The position numbers were made by a program, and so were the translations under genes. DNA of 15,806 nt, from NCBI GenBank assembly GCA_002346435.1, contig DDZT01000072.1, forward strand, positions 1-15,806. Direction: 5' to 3'. The notes beneath the pieces are model-generated. The model had not been told where the DNA came from. It was given only the letters and a program-made list of their open reading frames with translations, and searched no databases. This document shows positions 7,326 through 14,348 of the stretch, piece after piece (positions within the stretch are counted from its first letter, which is position 1; every line of letters starts with the position of its first letter). This stretch comes from Anaerolineales bacterium UBA3001 (GTDB taxonomy: Bacteria; Chloroflexota; Anaerolineae; Anaerolineales; UBA11657).

Positions 7326-7953
7326 GTTGACTATCCTTTCCTTCACGCTTCCAGCGTTTGAGTATGGCATCTACATAACTCCAAGAGCGTGCATTGTTTT
7401 CTACAGCTAATTTAATCGCTTCTCTCAACCAGATATCCGGAAATTCTCTTTCTGCTTCAATTAATTTGTCGGCCATGAGCGGGGTTAGTGCCCCAATATT
7501 TTGCTCATAAATACTAAATATATTTGGTCTTTCAACAACAACACTTATAGGATCATCAGGATGACTGTTCGGGGTCCAATCACCTTTGGCTATACTCTCA
7601 ACAGCTGATCTTCCTTTAGGTGTGTTAAGGAAGTAATACTGTTCTTCTTTATCTGTTGTCATTGCTATATTAACCTTCAGTAGAGTACCCCGAGCACATG
7701 CTCGTTCTAGGGCTTGGTTAAGAGCAGGAACACCGGGTTCATCAAAGTTATCAACTAATACCTTGTCCATCTGTAATTCATTGTGACTAAGATATCTGAG
7801 ATCACCTTCTTTTAATCCTAGGTTCCAAAAACAGTATAGCGTCAATTTTAGTTCATCAAGATTGTCAATATATGGCAGTAGTTCACTAAAGAATAAATTT
7901 GGAACAGGGGTGACTCGAGTTTTTCCTTTAGGGAATCCTGCGAATCCTTTCAT
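7261..7953 (-). CDS. DnaD-domain protein, probable primosome component
   Basis: A 230-residue protein. The C-terminal half contains a DnaD-type helical domain (about 144-205): IFSIYEQNIGALTPLMADKL, a helix with FPDIWLREAIKLAVENNARS, and the hallmark WSYVDAILKRWKREG. The N-terminal half (about 1-128), starting GFPKGKTRVTPVPNLFF and containing SELLPYIDNLDELKLTLYCF, looks like a winged-helix domain and resembles DnaD-like proteins I associate with Chloroflexota. DnaD proteins bind DNA and help assemble the helicase loader at origins or restart sites. The ATG overlaps the dnaB stop by four bases (ATGA), a classic coupling arrangement, and the 3' end overlaps the DnaC-like gene by 65 bases. The last 25 or so residues are a charged tail. 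Confidence 0.88.
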   Translation of the reverse strand: MKGFAGFPKGKTRVTPVPNLFFSELLPYIDNLDELKLTLYCFWNLGLKEGDLRYLSHNELQMDKVLVDNFDEPGVPALNQALERACARGTLLKVNIAMTTDKEEQYYFLNTPKGRSAVESIAKGDWTPNSHPDDPISVVVERPNIFSIYEQNIGALTPLMADKLIEAEREFPDIWLREAIKLAVENNARSWSYVDAILKRWKREGKDSQHGKGRSDTEKTRRKYLEYLDS

Positions 7954-9311
7954 TCCTGTTCCTCCTGCAGAACTATACTCCTATGTGCTGCATCAACAAA
8001 TTCAGCGTATTGTGGCAGAAATATCAGATCTATGGAACCTGTTTTTCCATTACGATGTTTTGATACTACTACTTCAGTCACGTGCTGTCGTTGTGGGTCT
8101 TCATCCCATGAATCAGGATGATGTAAAAACATTACTACATCACTATCCTGTTCTATACTGCCAGATTCTCGTAAATCAGACAACAATGGTTTTTGGCCTG
8201 ATCGTTGTTCCACACCCCTAGATAGTTGGGCTCCAGCGAGTACAGGTACATGTAGTTCGCGGGCTAATGCTTTTAGACTACGCGATATTTCTGACACCTC
8301 TTGTACTCGATTTGCGTCACGTCTTAGATCAGTAACCATCAATTGTAAATAATCGACAATTATTAGGTCCAGCTTGATCTCCGCTGCTAATCTACGACTT
8401 TTAGAGCGCAACTGCATAGCTGATATTGATGGTGTATCATCTAAATATACTCCTACATCGCTTAACAAATTGACAGAGTGAATAAAACGGTCCATTTGTT
8501 CATCTTCCAGCTCACCCATACGCAGTTTGTGACTGTCGATATGGCTATCCTGTGCGACCATACGCTGCATTACTTGTTCATTTGACATTTCAAGTGAAAA
8601 CAATGCTACTCTCTGGTTGTGGGTGAGAGCTGCATTAAGTGCTACTGAAACCATGAAAGCAGACTTTCCTTTACCCGGTCTACCAGCTACTACAATAAGA
8701 TCTGATTTTTGCATTCCTCCGAGTAATTTATCTAGATCTTGAAATCCAGTTGGCACCCCAACAATTTTTCCTCGGTTATCGTAAAGTTGCTGAACTCGAT
8801 CGTAATATTCATGTGCTACTTGTCTGATAGGTACTAGGTCGCGAGTAGATCGACCTTCAGTTACTCCAAAAAGTGCCTGTTCTGATTGGTTAACTACCTC
8901 ATTAATATCGGTTTTTTCATCATAAGCTATTTTAGCCACATCTCCAGCTGCCCTTATTAGCCTGCGACGAGTGGCAGCTTCTTCGACAAGCCTAGCGTAA
9001 GCTGCTACGTTGAATGCTGTTGGTACGCGTGTTACCAGTTGAGTGAGGTAAGCAAAACCACCGATTTCTTCTAGCTGGTTACGAGCCTCTAATTCGTCTT
9101 TAGTGGTCAGTTGGTCAATTGGCATGTTTTGGTCGTGAAGTGTCATAAAAACATTCCAAATCCACCTGTGTTTTACAAGATAAAAATCATCTGGCCTTAT
9201 GGTGGAGGCTACCTCAAAGTAGGCGTCTGGATCTATCAGAATTGATCCGATCACTGCTTCTTCAGCTTCTAGGTTGTTAGGTTGAATAAAATCTTGGCTC
9301 GTGTTTTCCAT
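7950..9311 (-). CDS. dnaB: Replicative DNA helicase DnaB
   Basis: Hexameric 5'-3' helicase that unwinds DNA at the replication fork, 453 residues. The N-terminal helical domain (about 10-150, beginning NNLEAEEAVIGSIL) binds primase. The RecA-like domain begins at about 185 with VPTGFQDLDKLLGG. Visible motifs are Walker A GRPGKGKS (210-217), SLEMS with Glu241, Walker B LIIVDYLQL (Asp320), the AQLSRGVEQR motif (361-370), RESGSIEQDSD (381-391) and the KHRNG arginine finger (Arg420). Walker A is GRPGKGKS where many DnaB proteins have GRPSMGKT, a mild variant. No intein is present. It heads a coupled series with the DnaD-like and DnaC-like genes. Confidence 0.97.
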   Translation of the reverse strand: MENTSQDFIQPNNLEAEEAVIGSILIDPDAYFEVASTIRPDDFYLVKHRWIWNVFMTLHDQNMPIDQLTTKDELEARNQLEEIGGFAYLTQLVTRVPTAFNVAAYARLVEEAATRRRLIRAAGDVAKIAYDEKTDINEVVNQSEQALFGVTEGRSTRDLVPIRQVAHEYYDRVQQLYDNRGKIVGVPTGFQDLDKLLGGMQKSDLIVVAGRPGKGKSAFMVSVALNAALTHNQRVALFSLEMSNEQVMQRMVAQDSHIDSHKLRMGELEDEQMDRFIHSVNLLSDVGVYLDDTPSISAMQLRSKSRRLAAEIKLDLIIVDYLQLMVTDLRRDANRVQEVSEISRSLKALARELHVPVLAGAQLSRGVEQRSGQKPLLSDLRESGSIEQDSDVVMFLHHPDSWDEDPQRQHVTEVVVSKHRNGKTGSIDLIFLPQYAEFVDAAHRSIVLQEEQE

Positions 9312-9454
9312 CAGCCTTGGTGGTAATCTATATGTACTGTCTATTACAAAAACTAAGTCGATCCAAATTACTCCATACTAATTGTTAAGTGGAGTTTAGA
9401 AATGTATAGTGTTTCATAGTAACTAATTTGCATGCTAACTGCGTGTGAACTATT

Positions 9455-9982
9455 TTAATCTTTTCCTGTATTTGATTCTAAATCGTCCAAATCAAGTGAA
9501 TCTACAAAGTCTGAGAATGCTGACAGATCACGGTCATTATCAGTGTCGTTTTCTAAGTTGCTGTATTGATCCATAATGTCCTCTTCAGGAACAATGGAAG
9601 CTTTATCCATTACTTTTTCTTCCACGAATATTGGTACCTGAACTCGTACTGCTAACGCCAAAGCGTCAGATGGTCGCGCATCGATCTCGAGCTGTGTCCC
9701 ATCTTGATTGATAATAATGTAGGCATAAAATACATCATTCTTTAGATCTTTGATAATGACATGTGATATCTCACCGCCTAGACTTGCGATAGTCTTGGCT
9801 AGTATATCGTGTGTCAAAGGACGTGCCATTTCCATGTCCTGTAATTCAACAGTTATAGCATCTGCCTCGCATGGTCCAATCCATATTGGGAGATAGCGGC
9901 TACCCGCATCGTTTTTTAATATTGCTACTCGATGCTGAGACATTAGACTAACTCTGATACTATCAATATTTACTTCAATCAT
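9455..9982 (-). CDS. Bifunctional nuclease family protein (DUF151)
   Basis: A 175-residue protein with an intact DUF151/BFN domain over about residues 1-135. Conserved stretches are LPIWIGPCEADAI (31-43), RPLTHD (54-59), the VIIKDLKNDVFYAYI strands (75-89) and DARPSDALALAVR (101-113). Family members include plant and bacterial proteins with reported DNase/RNase activity, but most bacterial ones are uncharacterised. The C-terminal 40 residues are highly acidic and probably disordered (DNDRDLSAFSDFVDSLDLDD). It is separated from dnaB by 143 bases and from the Nudix gene by 98 bases, so it may have its own promoter; an extended -10 candidate lies just upstream. Confidence 0.9.
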   Translation of the reverse strand: MIEVNIDSIRVSLMSQHRVAILKNDAGSRYLPIWIGPCEADAITVELQDMEMARPLTHDILAKTIASLGGEISHVIIKDLKNDVFYAYIIINQDGTQLEIDARPSDALALAVRVQVPIFVEEKVMDKASIVPEEDIMDQYSNLENDTDNDRDLSAFSDFVDSLDLDDLESNTGKD

Positions 9983-10011
9983 CTTATTATCATATGTGCT
10001 TATCTTTTTCT

Positions 10012-10020
10012 ATTCTAGCA
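10012..10020 (-). promoter_or_regulatory. Candidate extended -10 promoter for the DUF151 gene
   Basis: On the minus strand this reads TGCTAGAAT, an extended -10 (TGn followed by a TATAAT-like hexamer) about 29 bases ahead of the ATG. No convincing -35 box lies 16-18 bases further upstream. This would give a leader of roughly 20-25 bases. Confidence 0.3.
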
Positions 10021-10080
10021 TATTAGTAGGCGTATCTGGGTATTAGGATTTAATTTGTGATTTGTTGTAGTAATATTTTA

Positions 10081-10587
10081 TTAGACTAGTTGTCCATTCT
10101 TCCAACGATTGATCATTGTTTGGGTTGCATAGAAAGCGATTTCAGGTAATTGGTTTATGTCAAACCAATCGACTGCATCAGCATCATCTCCTGCTTTCAA
10201 GTCGCCAGATATGATTTGGCCTGTATAGAAAATTACAAAACCGGCTCTACTGGATTGGTTTTGGCTAGGAACTAAATCCAATAGTTTTGTTTCTATTACT
10301 CTGAGGCCTGTTTCTTCATTACATTCACGAGATGCGGTTTCAGCAGGAGTTTCCCAAGCATCTACGAAACCACCAGGAATAGTCCAAAGTCCCTTTGCTG
10401 GTTCTATAGCACGTCTTACTAGAAGAAGTTTGTTGTCTTGTGTCAACCACATTGCTGCAGCAACTTTTGGATCAAAGAAGTGAGTATAGTCACATTTGGT
10501 GCAAACAGGACGTTTTGCACCAAAGCGTTCTATTGTTTCTAAGACGTTGCCGCAGCGTACACAGAAATTGACCTCAATATGGTCCAT
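10081..10587 (-). CDS. Nudix hydrolase with N-terminal zinc ribbon
   Basis: A 168-residue protein from ATG at 10585-10587 (a GTG one codon upstream is also in frame). It starts with a four-cysteine zinc ribbon (C9-x2-C12 and C29-x2-C32) and then a Nudix fold. The Nudix box is complete: G73-x5-E79-x7-R87-E88-C-N-E91-E92-T-G94-L95. The preceding LLLVRRAIEPAKGLWTIPGG is a typical family lead-in. Nudix enzymes hydrolyse nucleoside diphosphates linked to another group; the zinc ribbon recalls NADH pyrophosphatase NudC, but the protein is shorter and the substrate cannot be assigned. It lies 98 bases after rplL on the same strand with no strong Shine-Dalgarno. Confidence 0.92.
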   Translation of the reverse strand: MDHIEVNFCVRCGNVLETIERFGAKRPVCTKCDYTHFFDPKVAAAMWLTQDNKLLLVRRAIEPAKGLWTIPGGFVDAWETPAETASRECNEETGLRVIETKLLDLVPSQNQSSRAGFVIFYTGQIISGDLKAGDDADAVDWFDINQLPEIAFYATQTMINRWKNGQLV

Positions 10588-10654
10588 CACGCAGAGCTGT
10601 TAGGTATTTGTGTATACGTAACATACTTGTAGCTATAACAATGACCAAATATAA

Positions 10655-10676
10655 ATGGGGCAATTTCTAGCCTCAT
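10655..10676 (-). terminator. Possible weak terminator after rplL
   Basis: On the minus strand ATGAGGC and GCCCCAT can pair (six pairs and one A-C mismatch) around an eight-base loop, followed by the T-rich TTATATTT. This sits nine bases after the rplL stop. The stem is short and the T-run interrupted, so termination may be partial. Confidence 0.35.
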
Positions 10677-10684
10677 AAGTGACA

Positions 10685-11068
10685 CTATTGCAATTCTACC
10701 GTTGCTCCAGCCTCTTCGAGTTTATTTTTTGCATCCTCTGCTGCCTCTTTAGCTACAGCTTCCAGAACAACTGCTCCGGCAGTCTCTGCAACCTCTTTGG
10801 CATCTTTAAGACCCAGGCTACTTACCTGTCTAATAGCTTTAATAACATCTATTTTCTTAGCGCCATGGTCTTGAAGGACTACATTCCATTCTGATTTTTC
10901 TTCAGCGGGAGCTGCATCAGCAGCACCTCCACCACCTCCAGCTGCTACTGCTGCTACTGGGGCTGCTGCTGACACTCCCCATTTTTCTTCCAGCAGTTTC
11001 GTTAGATCAGCGGCTTCTAGAACTGTAAGCTCACTTAGCTGGTCCACTAATTTATCTAAATCTGTCAT
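10685..11068 (-). CDS. rplL: 50S ribosomal protein L7/L12
   Basis: Ribosomal stalk protein that recruits translation factors to the large subunit, 127 residues. The N-terminal dimerisation domain (about 1-35) is followed by an Ala/Gly-rich hinge (VSAAAPVAAVAAGGGGGAAD) and a C-terminal domain starting at WNVVL with HGAKKIDVIKAIRQV, GLGLKDAKEV and KLEEAGATVEL. The loop usually reading as a Pro-containing LKEGVSK segment is diverged here to TAGAVVLEAVAKEAAED. AAGGAG eight bases before the ATG is a strong ribosome-binding site, as expected for the protein made in several copies per ribosome. It follows rplJ by 63 bases. Confidence 0.97.
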   Translation of the reverse strand: MTDLDKLVDQLSELTVLEAADLTKLLEEKWGVSAAAPVAAVAAGGGGGAADAAPAEEKSEWNVVLQDHGAKKIDVIKAIRQVSSLGLKDAKEVAETAGAVVLEAVAKEAAEDAKNKLEEAGATVELQ

Positions 11069-11131
11069 GATACATTCTCCTTTATGATTGTCATGTTAAT
11101 TGTTCGTTATCTGTTGTTATCTATATGTTAA

Positions 11132-11668
11132 CTACGTCTCTACAGTCTGAGATTCAGAGTCAGAATATGCATTCACTACGTTGACCACTTGGCGGACACT
11201 GCTTGACAGTGTTCCTGCAATTTGTTGAGCAGGAGCATTGATCAATCCCAGTAATTTGGCTTGCAACACTTCAAGTGGTGGCAAGTTTGCTAGGGTTGTC
11301 AATTCATCGGCGGATAATATTTCAGTACCCATTAATCCACCCTTAATCTCTACAGAGTCATTTTCTTGCGCAAAATCTGCGATAGCTTTGGCTACTGCTG
11401 GTATCTCCCCAAGGGCAAACCCAGTGATGGTGGGTCCTGTCAAAACCTCATCCATTTCTGGTAGACCTGCATTCTGCAATGCTAAACGGGTGAGACGATT
11501 CTTGGTGACCTGACATTTTCCCTCAGCTTCTCTGATGCTGCTTCTAAGCTCGAATATTTCGGAAACAGATAGACCTTTATTGTTCAACCAAATTACACCT
11601 TGGCTACGTTGTAGTAGGTCTGTATATGTCTCAACTAATTCTTGTTTCTTTTGTTTACTTATTGCCAT
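11132..11668 (-). CDS. rplJ: 50S ribosomal protein L10
   Basis: Base of the ribosomal stalk, binding 23S rRNA with its N-terminal domain and L7/L12 dimers through its C-terminal helix; 178 residues. Recognisable features are the start MAISKQKKQELVETYTD, the RNA-binding part with CQVTKNRLTRLALQNAG (53-69), and the long C-terminal helix SSSVRQVVNVVNAYSD. AAAGGAG seven bases before the ATG is a good ribosome-binding site. Expression is probably controlled by L10 binding its own leader, which precedes it. Confidence 0.96.
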   Translation of the reverse strand: MAISKQKKQELVETYTDLLQRSQGVIWLNNKGLSVSEIFELRSSIREAEGKCQVTKNRLTRLALQNAGLPEMDEVLTGPTITGFALGEIPAVAKAIADFAQENDSVEIKGGLMGTEILSADELTTLANLPPLEVLQAKLLGLINAPAQQIAGTLSSSVRQVVNVVNAYSDSESQTVET

Positions 11669-11695
11669 ATTTTTACTCCTTTGCTTGCAATTTAC

Positions 11696-11748
11696 AAAAA
11701 AAGCCTTTAGCTTACATCGCGTGAATAGACGATGAGATGCAAAGACTT
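11696..11748 (-). terminator. Attenuator hairpin in the L10 leader
   Basis: On the minus strand the stem AAGTCTTTGC pairs with GCTAAAGGCTT (one bulge) and an inner stem CATCG/CGATG closes a ten-base loop. Seven or more Ts follow directly. The structure sits 28 bases before the rplJ ATG and downstream of the L10-binding element, as expected for an attenuator that stops rplJ-rplL transcription when L10 is in excess. Part of the 3' arm overlaps the T-run. Confidence 0.75.
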
Positions 11749-11752
11749 TGTG

Positions 11753-11848
11753 ACACAGCCTAACAAGGCGTGTTCATTTGAAAGTATTTACCTCTGTGGG
11801 AAATTAAGTCCTACAAAATATAGGGCACCCACTGTCTACGGCGATTTG
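11753..11848 (-). promoter_or_regulatory. Ribosomal protein L10 leader (autoregulatory mRNA element)
   Basis: On the minus strand the leader contains CCGTAGACAGTGGGTGCCC and, after a CCTAT/GTAGG hairpin, GACTTAATTTCCCACAGAGG. This matches the conserved core of the L10 leader family: GTAGACAG, an internal hairpin, then CTTAAT and the closing strand (GTGGG pairs with CCCAC). The fold includes a kink-turn bound by L10 or L10(L12)4. A second hairpin (ACACGCCT, loop, AGGCTGTGT with one bulge, 11753-11773) lies between the core and the attenuator. It sits in the 209-base gap between rplA and rplJ. Confidence 0.82.
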
Positions 11849-11855
11849 TTTCAAG

Positions 11856-11877
11856 TTATATATTATATATATATATT
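11856..11877. repeat. AT-dinucleotide tract after rplA
   Basis: A 22-base tract of only A and T, mostly alternating, directly after the rplA stop and before the L10 leader. On the minus strand it contains TATAAT, so it could form the -10 region of a promoter for rplJ-rplL, but no -35 hexamer is evident in the rplA end. It may simply be a low-complexity spacer. Confidence 0.5.
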
Positions 11878-12591
11878 CTAATCAGCTATTTCGACCTCCA
11901 CTAAGTTTGGATCAATTCTAATTGCTGGGCCCATAGTAGTAGTGAGGGTGATACGACGAAAGTAATTACCCTTGGCTGCCGGTGGTTTAGCTCTTCTAAC
12001 GGCATCGAATAAGGCCATAAAATTATCAAAAAGATTGTCGGCGCTAAACGATACTTTTCCTATGGGAGCGTGTAGATTTGCAGTCTTATCTAGTCGAAAT
12101 TCTATCTTTCCAGCCTTAGCTTCATTGATTAAACGAGGTAAATCTTCAGCTGGTGCTACTGTACCTGCCTTAGGATTTGGCATTAATCCTCGTGGTCCAA
12201 GTATTTTACCAAGACTGCCTACAGTACCCATCATTTCCGGTACTGCAATTGCAGCGTCGAAGTCAGACCAACCATCTTTGATTTTCTGTATCGTTTCTTG
12301 ATCAGAAACAAAATCAGCACCTGCTTGCTCAGCGATTCGCGCACCTTCACCTTCTACAAATGCTAGTACTCTTACAGGTTTTCCCAGACCATGTGGTAAC
12401 AATACAGAGGAACGTACTTGTTGATCAGCTTTGCGTGGATCAATTCCCATGCGTATATGTATTTCCATAGTTTCATCAAAGTTAGCACTAGAGTTTTCCT
12501 TTGCTAGTACTACTGCATCGTGTGGCGAGTACATTTCATTTGCTTGGATATTGCTTAGCGCATTACGATATTTTTTGCCACGTTTGGTCAT
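11878..12591 (-). CDS. rplA: 50S ribosomal protein L1
   Basis: Large-subunit protein of the mobile L1 stalk that helps move deacylated tRNA out of the E site, 237 residues. Clear L1 features are the start MTKRGKKYRNAL, FDETMEIHIRMGIDPRKADQ, VRSSVLLPHGLGKPVRV and the family signature KILGPRGLMPNPKAGTV near 138-154. The C-terminal part (GNYFRRITLTTTMGPAIRID) is typical. A GAGGA about nine bases before the ATG is a good ribosome-binding site. L1 often represses its own operon by binding the rplK leader; I could not recognise a matching site here. Confidence 0.97.
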   Translation of the reverse strand: MTKRGKKYRNALSNIQANEMYSPHDAVVLAKENSSANFDETMEIHIRMGIDPRKADQQVRSSVLLPHGLGKPVRVLAFVEGEGARIAEQAGADFVSDQETIQKIKDGWSDFDAAIAVPEMMGTVGSLGKILGPRGLMPNPKAGTVAPAEDLPRLINEAKAGKIEFRLDKTANLHAPIGKVSFSADNLFDNFMALFDAVRRAKPPAAKGNYFRRITLTTTMGPAIRIDPNLVEVEIAD

Positions 12592-12655
12592 AATCTTTTC
12601 CTCAGAATTACTACTACATCTACTGTGATGCTATCTTTAAAGTCTGATAAACGAA

Positions 12656-13081
12656 CTAGCCTTCCACTAATATTCCCATAGATCTAGCCGTGCCCTCAAT
12701 CTGAAGCATGGCAGCTTCAATATCTAGTGCATTTAGATCTTTCATTTTTGTTTCAGCTATTTCTCGTATTTGTGATTTGCTAACCCTACCTACTTTTTCC
12801 CGTAATGGGTCTGCTGCACCTTTATCTATCCCAGCAGCTTTGCGCAATAATACTGCTGCTGGTGGGGTTTTTAGCACGAAATTAAAGGATCCATCAGTAA
12901 ATATTGATATATCTGCTGGGATGATTTCGCCAGTTCTATTCTGTGTTCGTGCGTTGTACTCTTTGCAGAAGCCCATGAGATTTACACCATGAGCAGCTAG
13001 GGCAGGTCCCACTGGTGGAGCCGGACTTGCTTTGCCTGCTTCTAGTTGAAGTCTGATTTTTGCCTGTAGTTTTTTAGCCAC
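12656..13081 (-). CDS. rplK: 50S ribosomal protein L11
   Basis: Protein of the GTPase-associated centre, binding the 23S rRNA thiostrepton loop; 141 residues, the normal length. The N-terminal domain has the proline-rich linker ASPAPPVGPALAAHGVN with FCKEYNARTQ, and the C-terminal RNA-binding domain has FNFVLKTPPAAVLLRKAAG and the KMKDLNALDIEAAMLQIEGT region. The start is GTG (13079-13081), preceded by GGTGAT eight bases upstream; the next codons encode AKKLQAKIRLQL as expected for L11, so the GTG is convincing. It lies 19 bases after nusG. Confidence 0.97.
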   Translation of the reverse strand: MAKKLQAKIRLQLEAGKASPAPPVGPALAAHGVNLMGFCKEYNARTQNRTGEIIPADISIFTDGSFNFVLKTPPAAVLLRKAAGIDKGAADPLREKVGRVSKSQIREIAETKMKDLNALDIEAAMLQIEGTARSMGILVEG

Positions 13082-13100
13082 TATATTATCACCACCATTA

Positions 13101-13910
13101 TCATATTTTTTCTACCTGTAGAAAATCTAGCTCTACAGGTGTTTCTCTTCCAAAGAACGATACCATAACACGTACTTTAGCTTTATCAGCATCAATGTCT
13201 GTTACAGTACCAATAAAATCATTAAATGGACCATCAATTATACGCACTTTTCCATTCACTTTAAATGTTACAGTAATGCGTGGTGCATCAGCTTCCATAC
13301 GTTGGATAATGTGCTTGAATTCATTCTCTTGCAAGGGTATGGGCTTACTGCCCATACCGACAAAGCCAGTTACTCCAGGCGTGTTGCGTACTACATACCA
13401 TGATTCTTCAGACAACTCCATTTGTACCAGTATGTAACCTGGGAATACCTCACGCTCGACTGTTTTACGTTTTCCATCCCTAACTGCGATCTCTTCTTCA
13501 GTTGGTACAACTACGTCAAAAATGTGTTTATTCATACCCATGCTTTCTATACGTTGTTCAAGATTATGACACACTTTGTTCTCATAACCAGAATAGCAAT
13601 GTACAACATACCAGTGTTTGCCTTCAATGTCTACATTGTGCTGTTCTGGGTCAGAAGTCTCTTCTACTGCTTCTACTGAATCACTGTTTTCATGTTTTGT
13701 CTGTTCTTGTTCTACCTGTACTTCTCGGCTAGCTTCTTCAAGCATTTCTTTGAGTGAAGGGCCAAGATCGTCCTCAAATTCTATTTCAAAATCTATTTCA
13801 GATGAAGTAGAATCGTCTGATTGATCTTGATCGAAAATGTCTTCGTCAGATTGAGGTTCGGAAATAGTATTGTTTAGTGTTTCTTCAGATGAATTATTCT
13901 GCTCGTTCAT
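13101..13910 (-). CDS. nusG: Transcription termination/antitermination factor NusG with long acidic N-terminal extension
   Basis: RNA polymerase elongation factor that links transcription to translation or Rho. The 269-residue protein has a normal NGN domain (about 98-205: HWYVVHCYSGYENK, VFPGYILV, RNTPGVTGFVG) and KOW domain (about 216-269: KVNGKVRIIDGPFNDFIGTV, SFFGRETPVELDF). NusG is usually about 175-190 residues; the extra ~97 N-terminal residues are very acidic (DEDIFDQDQSDD, EIDFEIEFEDDLG, EEASREVQVEQEQ) and probably disordered. The ATG at 13910 lies one base after the secE stop. An in-frame TTG seven codons upstream lies inside secE and is less likely. Acidic extensions are known in actinobacterial NusG; their role is unclear. 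Confidence 0.96.
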   Translation of the reverse strand: MNEQNNSSEETLNNTISEPQSDEDIFDQDQSDDSTSSEIDFEIEFEDDLGPSLKEMLEEASREVQVEQEQTKHENSDSVEAVEETSDPEQHNVDIEGKHWYVVHCYSGYENKVCHNLEQRIESMGMNKHIFDVVVPTEEEIAVRDGKRKTVEREVFPGYILVQMELSEESWYVVRNTPGVTGFVGMGSKPIPLQENEFKHIIQRMEADAPRITVTFKVNGKVRIIDGPFNDFIGTVTDIDADKAKVRVMVSFFGRETPVELDFLQVEKI

Positions 13911-13911
13911 T

Positions 13912-14172
13912 TTATTGTATGACCTGTGCAAATATCCAGGTAAAAATTGCGTCGAAAAATCCTAGAAATAACGCACTAAAAGTAATAGTAACTAGCACTA
14001 CGATAGTTAGGTCGGTTGCTTCCGATCTGCTTGGCCATGAAACCTTACCTAGCTCAGCTCGTGTTTCACGTACGTAGGCTACAATATGTTGTCTTGCGGA
14101 AAAAACAGTGAAACCCACTAGTGCGAGGACCAGCCCTAGGATTGCAGGCCCAATTAATTCTCTAATATCCAT
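13912..14172 (-). CDS. secE: Preprotein translocase subunit SecE
   Basis: Essential membrane subunit that clamps SecY in the SecYEG channel. The 86-residue protein has the conserved amphipathic helix with RETRAELGKVSWPSRSEA (about 36-53), followed by the conserved transmembrane helix TDLTIVVLVTITFSALFLGF and a second hydrophobic end. An additional hydrophobic segment (LIGPAILGLVLALVGFTVF, about 6-26) precedes it, so the protein appears to have two membrane helices; many bacterial SecE proteins have one and the E. coli protein has three. No good Shine-Dalgarno is seen before this ATG. It lies between tRNA-Trp and nusG, the standard bacterial position. Confidence 0.94.
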   Translation of the reverse strand: MDIRELIGPAILGLVLALVGFTVFSARQHIVAYVRETRAELGKVSWPSRSEATDLTIVVLVTITFSALFLGFFDAIFTWIFAQVIQ

Positions 14173-14260
14173 GGGTAGTGAATTGCCACTTTTATTTCTT
14201 TAATCAATGTATTAATCATTCTTAAAACACTCGTACTCATTCACTCATTATTTGATTAGG

Positions 14261-14333
14261 CAGGCGAGGCAGGACTTGAACCCACAACCTACGGTTTTGG
14301 AGACCGTTGCTCTACCAGTTGAGCTACTCGCCT
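14261..14333 (-). tRNA. trnW: tRNA-Trp (anticodon CCA)
   Basis: A 73-base cloverleaf on the minus strand. The acceptor AGGCGAG pairs with CTCGCCT, followed by discriminator G. The D arm GCTC/GAGC, anticodon stem ACGGT/ACCGT with loop CTCCAAA (anticodon CCA, Trp) and T arm GTGGG/CCTGC with loop TTCAAGT are all present. The 3' CCA is not encoded (CCT follows). Its position between rpmG and secE is a common bacterial arrangement. Confidence 0.98.
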
Positions 14334-14348
14334 ATGTTATTTGCGATA

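Noticed and set aside
7326..7370. Upstream ATG for the DnaC-like gene giving 472 residues
   Set aside because: It has a GGAG nearby, but the added 15 residues overlap the conserved WSYVDAILKRWKREG coding segment of the DnaD-like gene; the ATG at 7325 has a better AAGGA and starts the natural N-terminus.
7862..8221. 119-codon open frame on the + strand
   Set aside because: It lies antisense to the 5' end of the DnaD-like gene and the 3' end of dnaB, both well supported; its translation shows no recognisable domain and has no ribosome-binding site.
9372..9398. ACTCCA ... TGGAGT inverted repeat between the DUF151 gene and dnaB
   Set aside because: The stem is only six pairs with imperfect inner pairing and no T-run on either strand; it could be chance.
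11856..11877. AT tract as a replication-origin unwinding element
   Set aside because: No DnaA-box cluster or dnaA gene is nearby, and the tract sits between two ribosomal protein genes.
13422..13824. Several overlapping + strand open frames of 68-85 codons
   Set aside because: They are antisense to nusG and arise from its biased acidic codons; the translations are rich in Ser, Cys and Leu, with no family features.
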